Counted from the first letter of the stretch, positions 1-9,573 are shown. The stretch is DNA of 64,000 nucleotides from Psychrobacillus sp. OK032 (GCF_900111345.1 NZ_FOGY01000002.1:124001-188000), one strand, 5' to 3'. Notes: a model not told the origin generated them from the letters alone. Made by a program: numbers and translations.

Positions 1-442
1 CAGATTTTGGCTTTTTTAAATCCTGTCTTTTTTGTTCCGTGTCTGGAACTGAAAAATAAGCATCTAAACCAAGATTTTGAAAGCCAAGTAACAAACCTTC
101 ACTTATAACTCGGTAAGCTTCCGTTACAGTAGCAGGCATATTAGGATAACTTTCTGTCACAATCACGCTATATGTAAGTTCATGTTCATGGAGTACGCCT
201 CTTCCACCGGTAGGTCTTCGAACAAATCCTAAGCCTAATTTTTCTATAGCATCCATGTCAATTTCTTTCTCGACAGATTGGAAATAGCCAATCGATAAAG
301 TAGCAGGATTCCACTCATAAAATCGAACGATCGGTGGGATAAGCCCCTCGCTATGCCAATCTAGCAGTGCTTCATCGAGTGCCATATTATAAGATGGACT
401 ACAGGGTCCAGAATTAATAAAATACCATTTTGTCTTCTCCAC
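1..442 (-). CDS. lipM: Octanoyltransferase LipM, N-terminal part (cut by window edge)
   Basis: This is the first 147 residues of a biotin/lipoate A/B ligase-fold protein. It reads [12 protein letters not shown], then [27 protein letters not shown] and RRPTGGRG, the usual order in LipM. LipM moves octanoate from the acyl carrier protein to GcvH at the start of lipoate synthesis. The start is GTG at 442, placed by the strong GGGGGAG Shine-Dalgarno sequence just upstream. The catalytic cysteine expected near residue 150 lies outside the window. The position next to yqhL and the gcv operon matches B. subtilis yqhM. Membership of the family is clear; LipM rather than LipL or LplA is inferred mainly from this neighbourhood. 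Confidence 0.9.
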   Translation of the reverse strand, partial: MEKTKWYFINSGPCSPSYNMALDEALLDWHSEGLIPPIVRFYEWNPATLSIGYFQSVEKEIDMDAIEKLGLGFVRRPTGGRGVLHEHELTYSVIVTESYPNMPATVTEAYRVISEGLLLGFQNLGLDAYFSVPDTEQKRQDLKKPKS

Positions 443-544
443 TCAAGTCTCCCCCTTCACAACGATATTCATTTTATCAAATAGATTGAATTGTATCTAG
501 TGAATCTTTTATAATAGATAAGGAACATAGAAAGGGGAAAGACC

Positions 545-928
545 GTGTCTAATACTTTATACTTTTTAATCGCAGTAATTGTCGTGTTAATAGTTTATGC
601 TATTGTTCAAGCACTCCGATTAAAAAAAGCAGTTACAAACCTTACGCAAGAACAATTTATAACGGGTTATCGTAAAGCCCAACTTATTGACGTGAGAGAA
701 CCAAAAGAGTTTGATGCTGGGCATATTCTAGGAGCAAGAAATATTCCTTCGTCACAACTTCGACAACGTTATAAAGAAATTCGTCCAGATAAGCCTGTTT
801 ATTTATATTGCCAAAGCAGTGCAAGAAGTGCTCGTGCAGCAATGTTCTTAAAGAAAAAAGGCTACACGGATTTAAATCAACTTCAAGGTGGCTTCAAAAC
901 TTGGACTGGTAAGATTAAAACGAAATAA
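545..928 (+). CDS. yqhL: Membrane-anchored rhodanese-like protein YqhL
   Basis: A 127-residue protein with one N-terminal membrane segment (about residues 4-22) followed by a single rhodanese domain. The active-site loop is present with Cys89 in YLYCQSSARSA, and the domain opens with LIDVREPKEFDAGHI. Such proteins carry sulfane sulfur or a related thiol chemistry; the true substrate of YqhL is not known. The start is GTG at 545, preceded by AAAGGGGAAAG. It is divergent from lipM, as in B. subtilis, and is followed by its own terminator, so it is probably monocistronic. Confidence 0.9.
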   Translation: MSNTLYFLIAVIVVLIVYAIVQALRLKKAVTNLTQEQFITGYRKAQLIDVREPKEFDAGHILGARNIPSSQLRQRYKEIRPDKPVYLYCQSSARSARAAMFLKKKGYTDLNQLQGGFKTWTGKIKTK

Positions 929-981
929 TTTTACAAGTGCTCTTTGTAAAATGGACTAAGATCTTGAGTCTAGATATACAT

Positions 982-1014
982 AAAGGTTCTTCTTTTTTAA
1001 GAGGAACCTTTTTC
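982..1014 (+). terminator. Intrinsic terminator after yqhL
   Basis: AAAGGTTC (982-989) pairs with GAACCTTT (1004-1011) around an A/T-rich loop and runs into T residues. Confidence 0.75.
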
Positions 1015-1043
1015 TATAATCATTTCGATAATGGAGGTATTAG

Positions 1044-2312
1044 ATGCAAAAACATGTTTTATTTTCACACAATGAAGATTTCAGACAAACACATCCTAAT
1101 TACGAGGATTTTGCCATCGTGTCCAAACGAATTATTCATATGTTAAAAGAGCGTAAGTACGCTAATTGGCAAACGATCGACATAGGGGAATCTATTTTAC
1201 AGTTGGACGGAAACTTATTAGAAATGATGGAAAATAATCTAGTTTCATATGAAGTTTTAGCATCTATATTCGAAACAAGGGCACAAAGTAAAATTACAAG
1301 TAGATCACAATTATCGGTCGAAAGTAAGCTAGAGATTGCCGATACTTTTGAAAATAACTTAATCTTTTTCCCTGAACATGACGTTGCAATGACATTTTCT
1401 TTTAACTATTCTGGTGGTAACACTTGGCCTGAATACTTTTTCTTTTCAACTTCGGCTGAAACAGCGCTAGTATTCTTGCAAGAAATCAATGAAAAAATGC
1501 GTCAACTGCTTATGCAGTCCGTTACCTATTTGGTAGATACTGAGCATGGAGTGCAACGCAGAAAATATGGCGAGCAAGCTGCGGTAAGTCGTGATGATGT
1601 ATTATTATCTGAAAGTATTAAACAAGATATTTTTCGGTCAATTGATGAGTTCTTTAGAGAGGATGGTCACTTTTTCAAAGATTATGGTCTACCATATAAG
1701 CGCGGAATATTACTATACGGATCACCTGGTAATGGTAAAACGACTTTAGTTAAATCGATTACTGGTTCTACCAAGGCACCTGTTGTCTATTGGCAAATTA
1801 CAGAATTCACTGGTAGTCATTCTGTGCAAGAAGTATTCGGTATTGTCACTCGGTTAGCTCCGGCAATATTAGTAATTGAGGATATTGATTCTATGCCAGA
1901 ATACACTCGTTCCGTCTTTTTAAACACATTAGACGGCGCCCAATCAAGAGAAGGGTTATTTATCATCGGGACAACAAACTACCCGCAAAAAATCGATCCT
2001 GCGCTTATTAATCGTGCTGGTCGTTTTGATCGAGCTTACGAAATCCCTTCTCCTTCCGAAAAAGTACGGGAAAACTATTTGCGCAAACTGGATATTAAGC
2101 ATATTTTCACAGATGAACAATTTGCAGACATGGCGAAACGTTCGAAAGGATTGTCTATGTCTCAATTGAACGAGCTTTATATGTCTGTTGCTCTGAATTG
2201 GCATTACGACGGAGAGCTCGCTTACGAAAAGAGAATCGAGGAACTTATTAAGCAAAACAAACGATCAATGAAAAACGATTGGGAAAAAGACGAATCATCG
2301 ATTGGATTTTAA
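1044..2312 (+). CDS. AAA family ATPase with unassigned N-terminal half
   Basis: A 422-residue protein whose C-terminal half is a single AAA module. Walker A is GSPGNGKT at residue 226, Walker B is ILVIEDID near 275, sensor 1 is GTTNYP, and the arginine region is NRAGRFDR. The first 200 residues contain no domain I recognise and no membrane segment. The layout is that of BCS1/YjoB-type bacterial AAA proteins, which act as chaperones or remodellers; the substrate is unknown. ATG 1044 is fixed by GGAGG at 1033-1037. Terminators on both sides make it a single-gene unit. It is not part of the B. subtilis arrangement here, so it may be an insertion. Confidence 0.85.
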   Translation: MQKHVLFSHNEDFRQTHPNYEDFAIVSKRIIHMLKERKYANWQTIDIGESILQLDGNLLEMMENNLVSYEVLASIFETRAQSKITSRSQLSVESKLEIADTFENNLIFFPEHDVAMTFSFNYSGGNTWPEYFFFSTSAETALVFLQEINEKMRQLLMQSVTYLVDTEHGVQRRKYGEQAAVSRDDVLLSESIKQDIFRSIDEFFREDGHFFKDYGLPYKRGILLYGSPGNGKTTLVKSITGSTKAPVVYWQITEFTGSHSVQEVFGIVTRLAPAILVIEDIDSMPEYTRSVFLNTLDGAQSREGLFIIGTTNYPQKIDPALINRAGRFDRAYEIPSPSEKVRENYLRKLDIKHIFTDEQFADMAKRSKGLSMSQLNELYMSVALNWHYDGELAYEKRIEELIKQNKRSMKNDWEKDESSIGF

Positions 2313-2331
2313 ACATATCATTTACAAATCT

Positions 2332-2360
2332 AAAAAGGATCCGCAATTTGGATCCTTTTT
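2332..2360 (+). terminator. Intrinsic terminator after the AAA ATPase gene
   Basis: Perfect 11-bp stem AAAAAGGATCC (2332-2342) / GGATCCTTTTT (2350-2360) with a 7-nt loop and a T run. Confidence 0.9.
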
Positions 2361-2461
2361 AATTATATAGATTATTATTTCCTGAAACTTCCCACTCCTC
2401 TTTTCGTATAACGATTAACATAATGTTTGATCGTGAAACCATTTCAATGAGGGGGATCATT

Positions 2462-3013
2462 TTGGTACTAAGAGATCGTAAGGATTTGTTTTGGATTTTT
2501 GCACTTCTTCTATTAATAATTGCACCATTTGTTTGCATATTTACCCCGCTAATTACGTCAGTTACATTTTATAGCGGTCCTGGATCGATTGTTTTTATCC
2601 CACTAAGCACGACTTTTTGGATGCTTTTCTTCGCATTTGCTTTTGCTATTGGACTACTTTGTGCGTCCTATTTTTCAAAATCCATTCGTTTAAAAGTCAT
2701 AACGGTTGTTATCGCAGCAATTGGATTTATAATCATTTTTACGTTTGGTGTTCAAAATTATGTCTATCTACATGAAGACAAAATAGTTTTTAATCCACTA
2801 TTTGGAAATAAAGTAGAACATGAATGGAGAGACCTTGCAAAAGTGGTCCATGAATTAGAGGAACCAAAAAAGAAACAAGACGAAAAATATATTTTTGAAT
2901 TTACAGATGGGTATGCATTTGAATTTCCTGTATCCGGTGTTGTTAATGGATCAGTGAAAAGTGTAATTTATCAAAAAACAAGGACCTACGAAATACAATT
3001 TGAAGAATATTAA
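2462..3013 (+). CDS. Hypothetical membrane protein with C-terminal soluble domain
   Basis: I do not recognise this family. After a short charged N-terminus (VLRDRKDLFW) the protein has three hydrophobic segments (roughly the first 110 residues) and then a soluble part rich in aromatic and charged residues, a layout seen in bacterial PH-like membrane proteins. TTG at 2462 is preferred because GAGGGGG lies at 2449-2455 with 6 nt spacing. An in-frame ATG at 2423 would add 13 residues but has no ribosome-binding site, and the ATG at 2447 overlaps that site. It is convergent with gcvPB and shares the bidirectional terminator at 3012-3047. Confidence 0.7.
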   Translation: MVLRDRKDLFWIFALLLLIIAPFVCIFTPLITSVTFYSGPGSIVFIPLSTTFWMLFFAFAFAIGLLCASYFSKSIRLKVITVVIAAIGFIIIFTFGVQNYVYLHEDKIVFNPLFGNKVEHEWRDLAKVVHELEEPKKKQDEKYIFEFTDGYAFEFPVSGVVNGSVKSVIYQKTRTYEIQFEEY

Positions 3014-3047
3014 AAGTGCGGTCCCAATTAGGACCGCACTTTTTTAT
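3012..3047. terminator. Bidirectional terminator between the membrane protein gene and gcvPB
   Basis: AAAAGTGCGGTCC (3012-3024) pairs perfectly with GGACCGCACTTTT from 3031. T runs occur on both strands, so it can serve the plus-strand gene and the gcv operon. Confidence 0.9.
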
Positions 3048-4507
3048 TATGCTTTTGTATAACGTAGCACTGGTTTACGAGCAGCTTTTGTTTCGTCTAA
3101 ACGATTAATAACTGTAGTATGTGGTGCATTTTGAACGATTTCTGGATTGTCTTGTACTTCTTTTGCAATTTGAATTAATGCATCACAGAATGCGTCTAAT
3201 GTTTCTTTTGACTCTGTCTCTGTTGGTTCGATCATCATGCCTTCTTCTACATTTAGTGGGAAGTAGATTGTTGGTGGATGATATCCAAAGTCAAGAAGAC
3301 GTTTTGCCATATCTAAAGTACGTACGCCTAGTTTCTTTTGACGGCGACCACTCAATACGAATTCATGCTTACAATGACGGTTGTATGGAAGATCAAAATG
3401 CTCTTCTAAACGTCTCATCATATAGTTTGCATTTAACACAGCATACTCAGTTACAGCCTTTAGACCATCTGGACCCATAGAGCGGATATATGTGTATGCA
3501 CGAACATTAATACCAAAGTTTCCGTAGAAAGGTTTTACACGACCAATCGCTTGCGGACGGTTATAGTCAAATGTATATTTATCGTCTTCTTTAACAAGTA
3601 CCGGGCTTGGTAAAAATGGAATTAGGTCAGCTTTTACTCCTACTGGACCTGAACCTGGACCACCGCCGCCGTGAGGACCTGTAAATGTTTTATGCAAGTT
3701 TAAGTGAACACAGTCAAAGCCCATGTCTCCAGGACGTGCTTTTGACATAACAGCGTTTAAGTTAGCTCCATCATAGTATAGTTTACCACCAACACCATGG
3801 ATGATTTCTGCTAATTCTAAAATGCTTTCTTCGAATAAACCTAATGTATTTGGGTTAGTTAGCATTAGAGCAGCTGTATCAGGACCAGCAACCCGACGTA
3901 AGTCTTCTAAATCTACTAATCCATTCTCATCCGATTTTACAGTGATTGTTTCAAAGCCTGCTACTGTTGCAGATGCAGGGTTTGTTCCATGAGCAGAGTC
4001 AGGAACAATTACTTTTGTTCGATGCGAATCACCATTTGCTTCATGGAATGCACGAATCATCATTAGAGCAGTCCATTCGCCGTGTGCCCCAGCTGCGGGT
4101 TGAAGTGTCACTTCGTCCATACCCGTGATTTCAATCAGATGTTCTTGGAGATCATACATTAGCTCCATCGCACCTTGAACAGAAGATTCATCTTGTAATG
4201 GATGAATGTTTGCGAACCCTGGGAAACGTGCAACCGACTCATTTACTTTTGGATTGTACTTCATCGTACATGATCCAAGTGGATAAAATCCTGTGTCAAC
4301 ACCATGGTTACGGTTTGATAGCGCTGTATAATGACGCATAATATCTAGCTCTGACACTTCTGGTAATTCTGCCTCTTCAACGCGAAGCATTCCTTGTGGT
4401 AATAATGATGCTACATCTACTTCAGGAACATCGAGTTCAGGTAGGTTATACCCTACACGACCTTCTCTCGTCAATTCAAAAATTAGTGGTTGGTTATCCT
4501 TATGCAT
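3047..4507 (-). CDS. gcvPB: Glycine dehydrogenase (decarboxylating) subunit 2, GcvPB
   Basis: The PLP-binding half of the P protein of the glycine cleavage system. It decarboxylates glycine and passes the aminomethyl group to lipoyl-GcvH. The PLP lysine is Lys273 in [14 protein letters not shown]. The length of 486 residues matches the family. ATG 4507 is chosen because MHKDNQP is the usual N-terminus and a GGGGGCTC site precedes it; the extra upstream residues of the longer frame lie inside gcvPA. The start codon overlaps the gcvPA stop by 8 nt (ATGCATAA), which suggests translational coupling in the order gcvT-gcvPA-gcvPB. Confidence 0.95.
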   Translation of the reverse strand: MHKDNQPLIFELTREGRVGYNLPELDVPEVDVASLLPQGMLRVEEAELPEVSELDIMRHYTALSNRNHGVDTGFYPLGSCTMKYNPKVNESVARFPGFANIHPLQDESSVQGAMELMYDLQEHLIEITGMDEVTLQPAAGAHGEWTALMMIRAFHEANGDSHRTKVIVPDSAHGTNPASATVAGFETITVKSDENGLVDLEDLRRVAGPDTAALMLTNPNTLGLFEESILELAEIIHGVGGKLYYDGANLNAVMSKARPGDMGFDCVHLNLHKTFTGPHGGGGPGSGPVGVKADLIPFLPSPVLVKEDDKYTFDYNRPQAIGRVKPFYGNFGINVRAYTYIRSMGPDGLKAVTEYAVLNANYMMRRLEEHFDLPYNRHCKHEFVLSGRRQKKLGVRTLDMAKRLLDFGYHPPTIYFPLNVEEGMMIEPTETESKETLDAFCDALIQIAKEVQDNPEIVQNAPHTTVINRLDETKAARKPVLRYTKA

Positions 4508-5846
4508 GAAGAGCCCCCATTTCTTGCACGAGTGCATCTATTTCTTCTTTTGTACGTTGCTCAGTTACAGCAATTAATACGTGATTTTTAAGGTCGGAGT
4601 TCACTCTACCTAGATCAAATCCTCCGATAATCCCTTTTTCTAGAAGTACTTTGTTTCCATCAGCAACAGAACCGTTTACTTTAACAACAATTTCGTTGAA
4701 ATGTGCACCTTGGAAAGGTACTTCAAAGCCAGCTTTTTCAAAAGCGTGTTTTGCGTAATGTGTTTTCGAGATATTTTGAATCGCTATTTCTTTTACACCT
4801 TTTTTCCCAAGTGCCGTCATTGCAACAGAAGCTGCAAGAGCATTTAACGCTTGGTTCGAACAGATGTTAGAAGTTGCTTTATCACGACGGATATGTTGCT
4901 CGCGAGCTTGTAATGTTAACACAAATCCACGACGACCATCTTCATCCGTTGTCTCTCCAACCAAACGACCAGGAACTTTACGCATCAGCTTAGAATTTAC
5001 TGCAAAGAAACCACAGTGAGGTCCACCGAATGCTTCCGCGATACCAAATGGTTGTGCATCACCAACTGTAATATCCGCTCCAAATTTACCTGGTGGCGTT
5101 AATGCTCCAAGTGCAAGTGGGTTTGCAGAGACAACGAATAATGCTTTTTGTGTATGTGTTAGTTGTTCCACTTTTGCTAAATCCTCAATTTGTCCGAAGA
5201 AATTTGGATACTGAACTAAAACAGCTGCTGTTTCTTCATCAACTAATTCTTCTAATTTCGATAAATCAGTTAAGCCATCTTTTGTTGGTACAGTTACAAC
5301 TTGAACATTTTGTCCTTTTGCATACATTTTCACAACATCAATATATTCAGGATGAACCGCTTCAGAAACAACTAATTTTTTTCGACGAGTATGCCCCGCA
5401 GCTAAGTTACCGGCTTCAGCAAGCGCAGTACCGCCGTCATACATAGAAGAGTTTGCAATATCCATTCCAGTTAATTCACAAATCATTGTTTGGAATTCAA
5501 AAATAGCTTGTAATTCCCCTTGTGAAATTTCTGGTTGATACGGAGTATATGCTGTATAAAATTCAGAGCGAGAGATAACATGATCTACAATAATTGGCTT
5601 GAAATGATCATACACTCCAGCACCAAGGAAAGAAGCGTATTTTTTGCTGTCAGCATTTTTTTCAGCAAGATTTGCTAATTCTTTCAGTAATGCGGATTCT
5701 GCTTTCGCAGGTTTAATATTGTACTCGCCTTTAAAACGTACTTTTTCCGGAATGTCTGCAAACAATTCATCAATAGAAGAAATGCCGATTACATCTAACA
5801 TTTCTTTTTGATCTTGCTCAGTCATTGGTAAATAACGATGCTTCAT
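4500..5846 (-). CDS. gcvPA: Glycine dehydrogenase (decarboxylating) subunit 1, GcvPA
   Basis: The partner subunit of GcvPB. Gram-positive bacteria split the P protein into two chains, and this 448-residue half carries the conserved [26 protein letters not shown] and [10 protein letters not shown] segments. ATG 5846 gives the usual MKHRYLP start. A TTG one codon upstream is also possible, since AAGAGG lies 8 nt before it. The gene is 23 nt downstream of gcvT and overlaps gcvPB, so the three form one operon under the glycine riboswitch. Confidence 0.95.
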   Translation of the reverse strand: MKHRYLPMTEQDQKEMLDVIGISSIDELFADIPEKVRFKGEYNIKPAKAESALLKELANLAEKNADSKKYASFLGAGVYDHFKPIIVDHVISRSEFYTAYTPYQPEISQGELQAIFEFQTMICELTGMDIANSSMYDGGTALAEAGNLAAGHTRRKKLVVSEAVHPEYIDVVKMYAKGQNVQVVTVPTKDGLTDLSKLEELVDEETAAVLVQYPNFFGQIEDLAKVEQLTHTQKALFVVSANPLALGALTPPGKFGADITVGDAQPFGIAEAFGGPHCGFFAVNSKLMRKVPGRLVGETTDEDGRRGFVLTLQAREQHIRRDKATSNICSNQALNALAASVAMTALGKKGVKEIAIQNISKTHYAKHAFEKAGFEVPFQGAHFNEIVVKVNGSVADGNKVLLEKGIIGGFDLGRVNSDLKNHVLIAVTEQRTKEEIDALVQEMGALHA

Positions 5847-5869
5847 CAATGGACAACCTCTTTCTTGTC

Positions 5870-6973
5870 TTATTTTTCTCTTTTATAAAATGGGGTAGCA
5901 ACGGTCACTGCTTTTAACCGTTTATTTCTAATTTCAACTTCTAACTCTTTTCCGATTTCCGCAAATGTTGTGTCAATTAATACTAAACCGATATTTTTTT
6001 TGAGCGTTGGGGATTGTGTTCCTGTAGTGACAAAACCAATTTGCTTATCATCTGCATACACTGGATAGCCAGTACGAGGAATCCCTTTATCAATCATTTC
6101 AATTCCAATATTTTTTCTTGGGACACCATTTTCTTTTTGATCCGCTAAAACAGCTTTACCATTGAAATCTTGTTCTTTTTTAAGCTTTACAACAAAGCCT
6201 AAACCAGCTTCCAGTGGGGAGATATCTTTTGAAAGCTCTTGACCGTATAATGGTAAGCATGCTTCAAAGCGTAATGTATCACGTGCCCCCAGTCCACATG
6301 GTAGAAGTCCATCTTCCTTGCCTGCATCTAAAATGTCTCTCCACAGATCGCTAACATCATTGCTAGCTGCATAGATTTCAAATCCATCTTCACCTGTATA
6401 ACCAGTTCGAGATATAAGAACTGATTTTCCAGCTACTTCGACATTATCTGCGAAACGGAAGAAACCGATTTCGTTTAGATCTTTGGAAGTAAGCTTTTGT
6501 AAAATCTCTTGCGCAAGTGGTCCTTGTAGTGCAAGTAAACCGTATTCATCCGATTTATTTACGAGTTCCACACCTTCAGTCACGAATTGTTCCATCCACT
6601 CAAAATCTTTTTCAATATTTCCTGCGTTTACTACTAATAAATAATGGTTATCTTTTACTTTGTAGACTAATAAATCATCTACAATGCCACCATCTTCGTA
6701 ACACATTGCTGTATATTGCGCTTGACCATTCACTAATTTGGAAATATCATTTGTCATGATTTTTTGTAAAAACGCCTCACTTGATGATCCTGTGACGAAA
6801 AATTCTCCCATATGAGAGACATCAAACAATCCCGCTTTCGTTCTTACAGCTTCGTGTTCTTCTTTAATACTAGAAAATTGTACAGGTAATTCCCAGCCAC
6901 CAAAATCAATTGTTTTTCCTCCATATGTAGCATAATCATCAAATAGAGGTGTACGCTTTAACTGTTCTGACAA
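5870..6973 (-). CDS. gcvT: Aminomethyltransferase GcvT (T protein)
   Basis: A folate-dependent aminomethyltransferase that releases ammonia from aminomethyl-lipoyl-GcvH and transfers the one-carbon unit to tetrahydrofolate. The 367-residue protein has the family hallmarks [29 protein letters not shown] and [14 protein letters not shown] 6973 is the start: AAGGAGGAG lies 7 nt upstream and the next residues match the normal N-terminus. The longer frame beginning at 7003 would start inside the riboswitch terminator. It is the first gene of the gcv operon. Confidence 0.95.
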   Translation of the reverse strand: MSEQLKRTPLFDDYATYGGKTIDFGGWELPVQFSSIKEEHEAVRTKAGLFDVSHMGEFFVTGSSSEAFLQKIMTNDISKLVNGQAQYTAMCYEDGGIVDDLLVYKVKDNHYLLVVNAGNIEKDFEWMEQFVTEGVELVNKSDEYGLLALQGPLAQEILQKLTSKDLNEIGFFRFADNVEVAGKSVLISRTGYTGEDGFEIYAASNDVSDLWRDILDAGKEDGLLPCGLGARDTLRFEACLPLYGQELSKDISPLEAGLGFVVKLKKEQDFNGKAVLADQKENGVPRKNIGIEMIDKGIPRTGYPVYADDKQIGFVTTGTQSPTLKKNIGLVLIDTTFAEIGKELEVEIRNKRLKAVTVATPFYKREK

Positions 6974-7002
6974 TAAAATCTCCTCCTTAAGTTTTTCACA
7001 CA

Positions 7003-7050
7003 TAAAAAGGACAGAGTAACCCCTTTATATTAACAAGGGTTCTCTGTCCT
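7003..7050 (-). terminator. Riboswitch-controlled terminator upstream of gcvT
   Basis: On the minus strand AGGACAGAG (ending at 7042) and CTCTGTCCT (from 7017 downward) form a stem followed by five U residues. The first arm is also the 3' end of the second glycine aptamer, so glycine binding should compete with terminator formation. Confidence 0.85.
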
Positions 7051-7214
7051 GGCACCTGAAAGTTTACCGAAACGGCTTTCCTCTTTGGTGGCTTTGCGTG
7101 ATACTAAACGAAAGCACTCTCCAGAGTTGCGTCCTATACGAGTTCTTTTGCCTGAGAGATTCATAATTGTTATTACTTGCTCCTTCGGCGACGCACCAAA
7201 TGCGTTCTCTCCCC
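7051..7214 (-). promoter_or_regulatory. Tandem glycine riboswitch
   Basis: Two glycine aptamers in series, read on the minus strand. The first has GGAGAG near 7213, then GTCGCCGAAGGAGCAA and CTCTCAGGCAAAAG. The second begins CTCTGGAGAGTG near 7128 and ends ACTTTCAGGTGCCAGGACAG. The second aptamer's 3' strand is shared with the terminator at 7003-7050. This is the known glycine-activated ON-switch arrangement for gcvT operons. Confidence 0.93.
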
Positions 7215-7341
7215 GTATACTCATCCGCGTTATCTGTATAAATGGCTTGCTTTGTCTATATCCTAACATTGAACATAAAAAGACGCAATACCTTTTATAA
7301 AAATACTTCAAATACGAACGATAATTTATTTTTCGCCATGC

Positions 7342-7854
7342 TCATTCGCCTTTTAGACGTTTCACTTGATATCCGGCATATTCTGTGACTTGCCGTAATG
7401 GACGATTTTCGGTAAGGATTGTAATATGTGTTGCTTTCTTATAAGCTCTTCTTCTCTTATTATACAGTTGCTCTAACTCTTCTCTTGTACTATTTTGAAC
7501 AATCGGTCTATTTTTGTCATTTTTAATACGCATCCAAATATCATGGAATGTTGCATCTAAATACAAAACTAACCCCGTTTTTCGCATAATTCGAATATTT
7601 TCTTCATTCATCGCAACCCCACCACCCGTAGAGATAATACATGACTCTTTACGGAAATTTTGCAAGAAATCAGTTTCTAATTGTCGAAAGTATGCTTCCC
7701 CTTCCTGTTCAAAAATTTCGGGTATCGTCCTTTTCTGCTTATTTACGATTTCTTTATCCATGTCGTAATAAGGCATTTTTAACAAATAGCTCAGTCTTCT
7801 TCCGACTGCACTTTTCCCACTTCCCATAAAACCAACTAAATATACTTTGTACAT
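7342..7854 (-). CDS. aroK: Shikimate kinase
   Basis: A 170-residue shikimate kinase, which phosphorylates shikimate at O-3 in the chorismate pathway. The P-loop is GFMGSGKS at residues 8-15, the shikimate-binding segment is YYDMDKEI, and STGGGVAMNEEN carries the conserved glycines. LID-type arginines follow (NDKNRPIV, RRRAYKKA). It begins 14 nt after comGG and probably reads through from the comG operon or from a nearby promoter. B. subtilis has aroK in the same interval between comG and gcvT. Confidence 0.93.
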   Translation of the reverse strand: MYKVYLVGFMGSGKSAVGRRLSYLLKMPYYDMDKEIVNKQKRTIPEIFEQEGEAYFRQLETDFLQNFRKESCIISTGGGVAMNEENIRIMRKTGLVLYLDATFHDIWMRIKNDKNRPIVQNSTREELEQLYNKRRRAYKKATHITILTENRPLRQVTEYAGYQVKRLKGE

Positions 7855-7868
7855 GTTTCACCAACTCG

Positions 7869-8075
7869 CTACATATCAAGATTGTTTTCTCGCTCTTTAA
7901 AATTATCTATTTTATTGATAGTAGCATTAATATTGCTCAATTCCAACGAATCATATGTTCGATATTTGGATTGATATGCAGCGGTTGTTGTAAAAAGCGA
8001 CAAACAAACAACTAATAAGAGTAACATTGCAGCTGGAAACAACACTCCTTTTTCATTCTGAACGAATCGTAACAT
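7869..8075 (-). CDS. comGG: ComGG-like minor pseudopilin (short)
   Basis: A 68-residue protein with a prepilin-like start (MLRFVQNEKG then VLFPAAMLLLLVVCLSL) at the end of the comG operon, the position of comGG. It would be a minor component of the transformation pseudopilus. It is only about half the length of B. subtilis ComGG (124 residues): the hydrophobic N-terminal helix is present and most of the globular part is absent. There is AGGAG upstream with about 10 nt spacing, and it overlaps comGF by 23 nt. It may be a naturally short form or one truncated next to aroK. Confidence 0.7.
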   Translation of the reverse strand: MLRFVQNEKGVLFPAAMLLLLVVCLSLFTTTAAYQSKYRTYDSLELSNINATINKIDNFKERENNLDM

Positions 8076-8508
8076 AAAAAGTATGCTCCTTTTCCATCCC
8101 GTTCAAAAATTTGACAAAGAAGCGTACAGTTTGACCTTCTATAGCTATCGACATTGATTTTACATGTAATAACATCTGCTCATGTCCCAATCGATTCTTT
8201 TGTTTCCTTATTAAGTCTTGGTATAATTCGATGTCAAACTCTTCTCCACCTTTTTTGAATCGTATTCCCTGTTGCTCCTGTTGTATAATGAGCGTGTCTA
8301 TATCATTTAAATAGGTTTCTACGTTTTGGACAAATAAAGCCCACTCCGTATCTATGGGGTTCGTAATACTTTCTTCTATTTTATTTGTCCAGCCCACCGT
8401 CACGGCAAATACTTGTGAAAAAAGCATTAATACAGATAACTGTATAATTCCATCCACTAGTGTATACCCTTCCTCGTTCCTAACGCTCAATTTGAGAAAG
8501 TTACGCAA
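8053..8508 (-). CDS. comGF: Competence pseudopilin-like protein ComGF
   Basis: A 151-residue protein beginning MRNFLKLSVRNEEG then YTLVDGIIQLSVLML, a class III-like prepilin N-terminus with the cleavage glycine at residue 14. It is encoded sixth in the comG operon and overlaps its neighbours at both ends. ComGF is needed for assembly of the DNA-uptake pseudopilus in B. subtilis. The rest of the sequence is divergent, as usual for ComGF, so the assignment rests on position plus the N-terminus. Confidence 0.85.
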   Translation of the reverse strand: MRNFLKLSVRNEEGYTLVDGIIQLSVLMLFSQVFAVTVGWTNKIEESITNPIDTEWALFVQNVETYLNDIDTLIIQQEQQGIRFKKGGEEFDIELYQDLIRKQKNRLGHEQMLLHVKSMSIAIEGQTVRFFVKFLNGMEKEHTFYVTIRSE

Positions 8509-8795
8509 TTCGACTTCTCCTCTCGCATTCCTTCAAAATACACGCAAATTTCATGATTATTAATTTCATACGTATACGTAACCCTTTCGATATCCATTGA
8601 TCCATTCCAACTATTTTCTGTTATATATTTTTTGGTAGCTTCATGCATGACAACAGAAGCATGATATTTTCTTTTCTTTTCTTCTAGTTGTACTTGCATA
8701 TTATTTAATAATGGAAGTAAAGTGGAAGCAATGATAAATATTATGCTAAGTGCCAATATGGTTTCTGGCCATGAAAATCCATCACTATTCCTCAT
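8487..8795 (-). CDS. comGE: Competence pseudopilin-like protein ComGE
   Basis: A 102-residue prepilin-type protein with a short leader (MRNSDG) and the methylation-type segment FSWPETILALSIIFI. It lies fifth in the comG operon, overlapping comGD by 11 nt and comGF by 22 nt, which argues for coupled translation. It is probably a minor pseudopilin in the tip complex. Identity is by operon position and N-terminal motif; the body of the protein is poorly conserved. Confidence 0.85.
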   Translation of the reverse strand: MRNSDGFSWPETILALSIIFIIASTLLPLLNNMQVQLEEKKRKYHASVVMHEATKKYITENSWNGSMDIERVTYTYEINNHEICVYFEGMREEKSNCVTFSN

Positions 8796-9237
8796 ACTTT
8801 AACCTGCCAGTACCAATATAAACCGTAACTGACTTAGTAACTGTTTTAGTACCTTTTTTAATCTCAAATAAAAATGTACCAAATTGAGTAACCATTCCAT
8901 TTGGATGAAAAGAGACCCTCTTTAAATTACTATCAATAGAAAGTCGCATATGCTTCGGCACTTTGAATTCAAACAGACGAGTATTTGCCCATTCCCCTAC
9001 ATATTTAGAGCCATTTTCATCGAAATAAATATGCGTATATTTAGTTTCCCCAATAGCAATCGACTGGATTTTTTGCATATCTAAATGAAACTGTCTGAAA
9101 AAACGTTTTTCCTCTGCAGCTTCTATTTTAGAAGTTGTCACATAAACGATGGATGATGTAAGAACCGTTACGATAGATAACATAAGAATGGTTTCAACAA
9201 GCGTAAATCCTTTTTCGTTTCGTTTAACCCTCCCCAT
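8785..9237 (-). CDS. comGD: Competence pseudopilin ComGD
   Basis: A 150-residue minor pseudopilin with the classic prepilin N-terminus RNEKG then FTLVETILMLSIVTVL. The prepilin peptidase ComC is expected to cut after Gly10, leaving an N-terminal Phe, with Glu at position +5 of the mature protein. The GspH-like C-terminal part follows. It is fourth in the comG operon and overlaps comGC by 14 nt. Confidence 0.9.
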   Translation of the reverse strand: MGRVKRNEKGFTLVETILMLSIVTVLTSSIVYVTTSKIEAAEEKRFFRQFHLDMQKIQSIAIGETKYTHIYFDENGSKYVGEWANTRLFEFKVPKHMRLSIDSNLKRVSFHPNGMVTQFGTFLFEIKKGTKTVTKSVTVYIGTGRLKYEE

Positions 9238-9562
9238 TACCAGTACCTGCTTTTCCTTTTACCACTACTATGCCATCTCCTCCTATTTCAACTTCATCGC
9301 CATTAGGACAAGTATCTATCCCTTTTAAATATCCTTCGTCCATTAACTCTGCTATTGTAGGAAATTTTTTATGCTCTATCTTGTATGCTTCCACTTGGCC
9401 TTCTACCATTTTTACAAAAGCTTCGCATCCTTTTTTATCGATATTCGCAGAATGCTTCGTTACATTCGGGATAGAGATGAGTATTAATACCGAAATAATA
9501 AGCAAAACAATCATCATTTCTACTAAAGTGAAGCCTCGTTGATCTTTCCATATTTTCTTCAT
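9224..9562 (-). CDS. comGC: Major competence pseudopilin ComGC
   Basis: A 112-residue major pseudopilin that forms the transformation pseudopilus. The leader MKKIWKDQRG is followed by FTLVEMMIVLLIISVLILIS, a textbook type IV pilin N-terminus with the cleavage site after Gly10 and Glu at mature +5. Two cysteines (GCEAF and DTCPNG) may form the disulfide known for ComGC. The C-terminal tail is glycine-rich. It is third in the operon, 11 nt after comGB. Confidence 0.94.
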   Translation of the reverse strand: MKKIWKDQRGFTLVEMMIVLLIISVLILISIPNVTKHSANIDKKGCEAFVKMVEGQVEAYKIEHKKFPTIAELMDEGYLKGIDTCPNGDEVEIGGDGIVVVKGKAGTGNGEG

Positions 9563-9573
9563 AATAATCTCCT

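Noticed and set aside
937-1146. 69-residue open frame overlapping the start of the AAA ATPase gene
   Set aside because: It runs through the yqhL terminator, has no ribosome-binding site and overlaps a much better supported gene.
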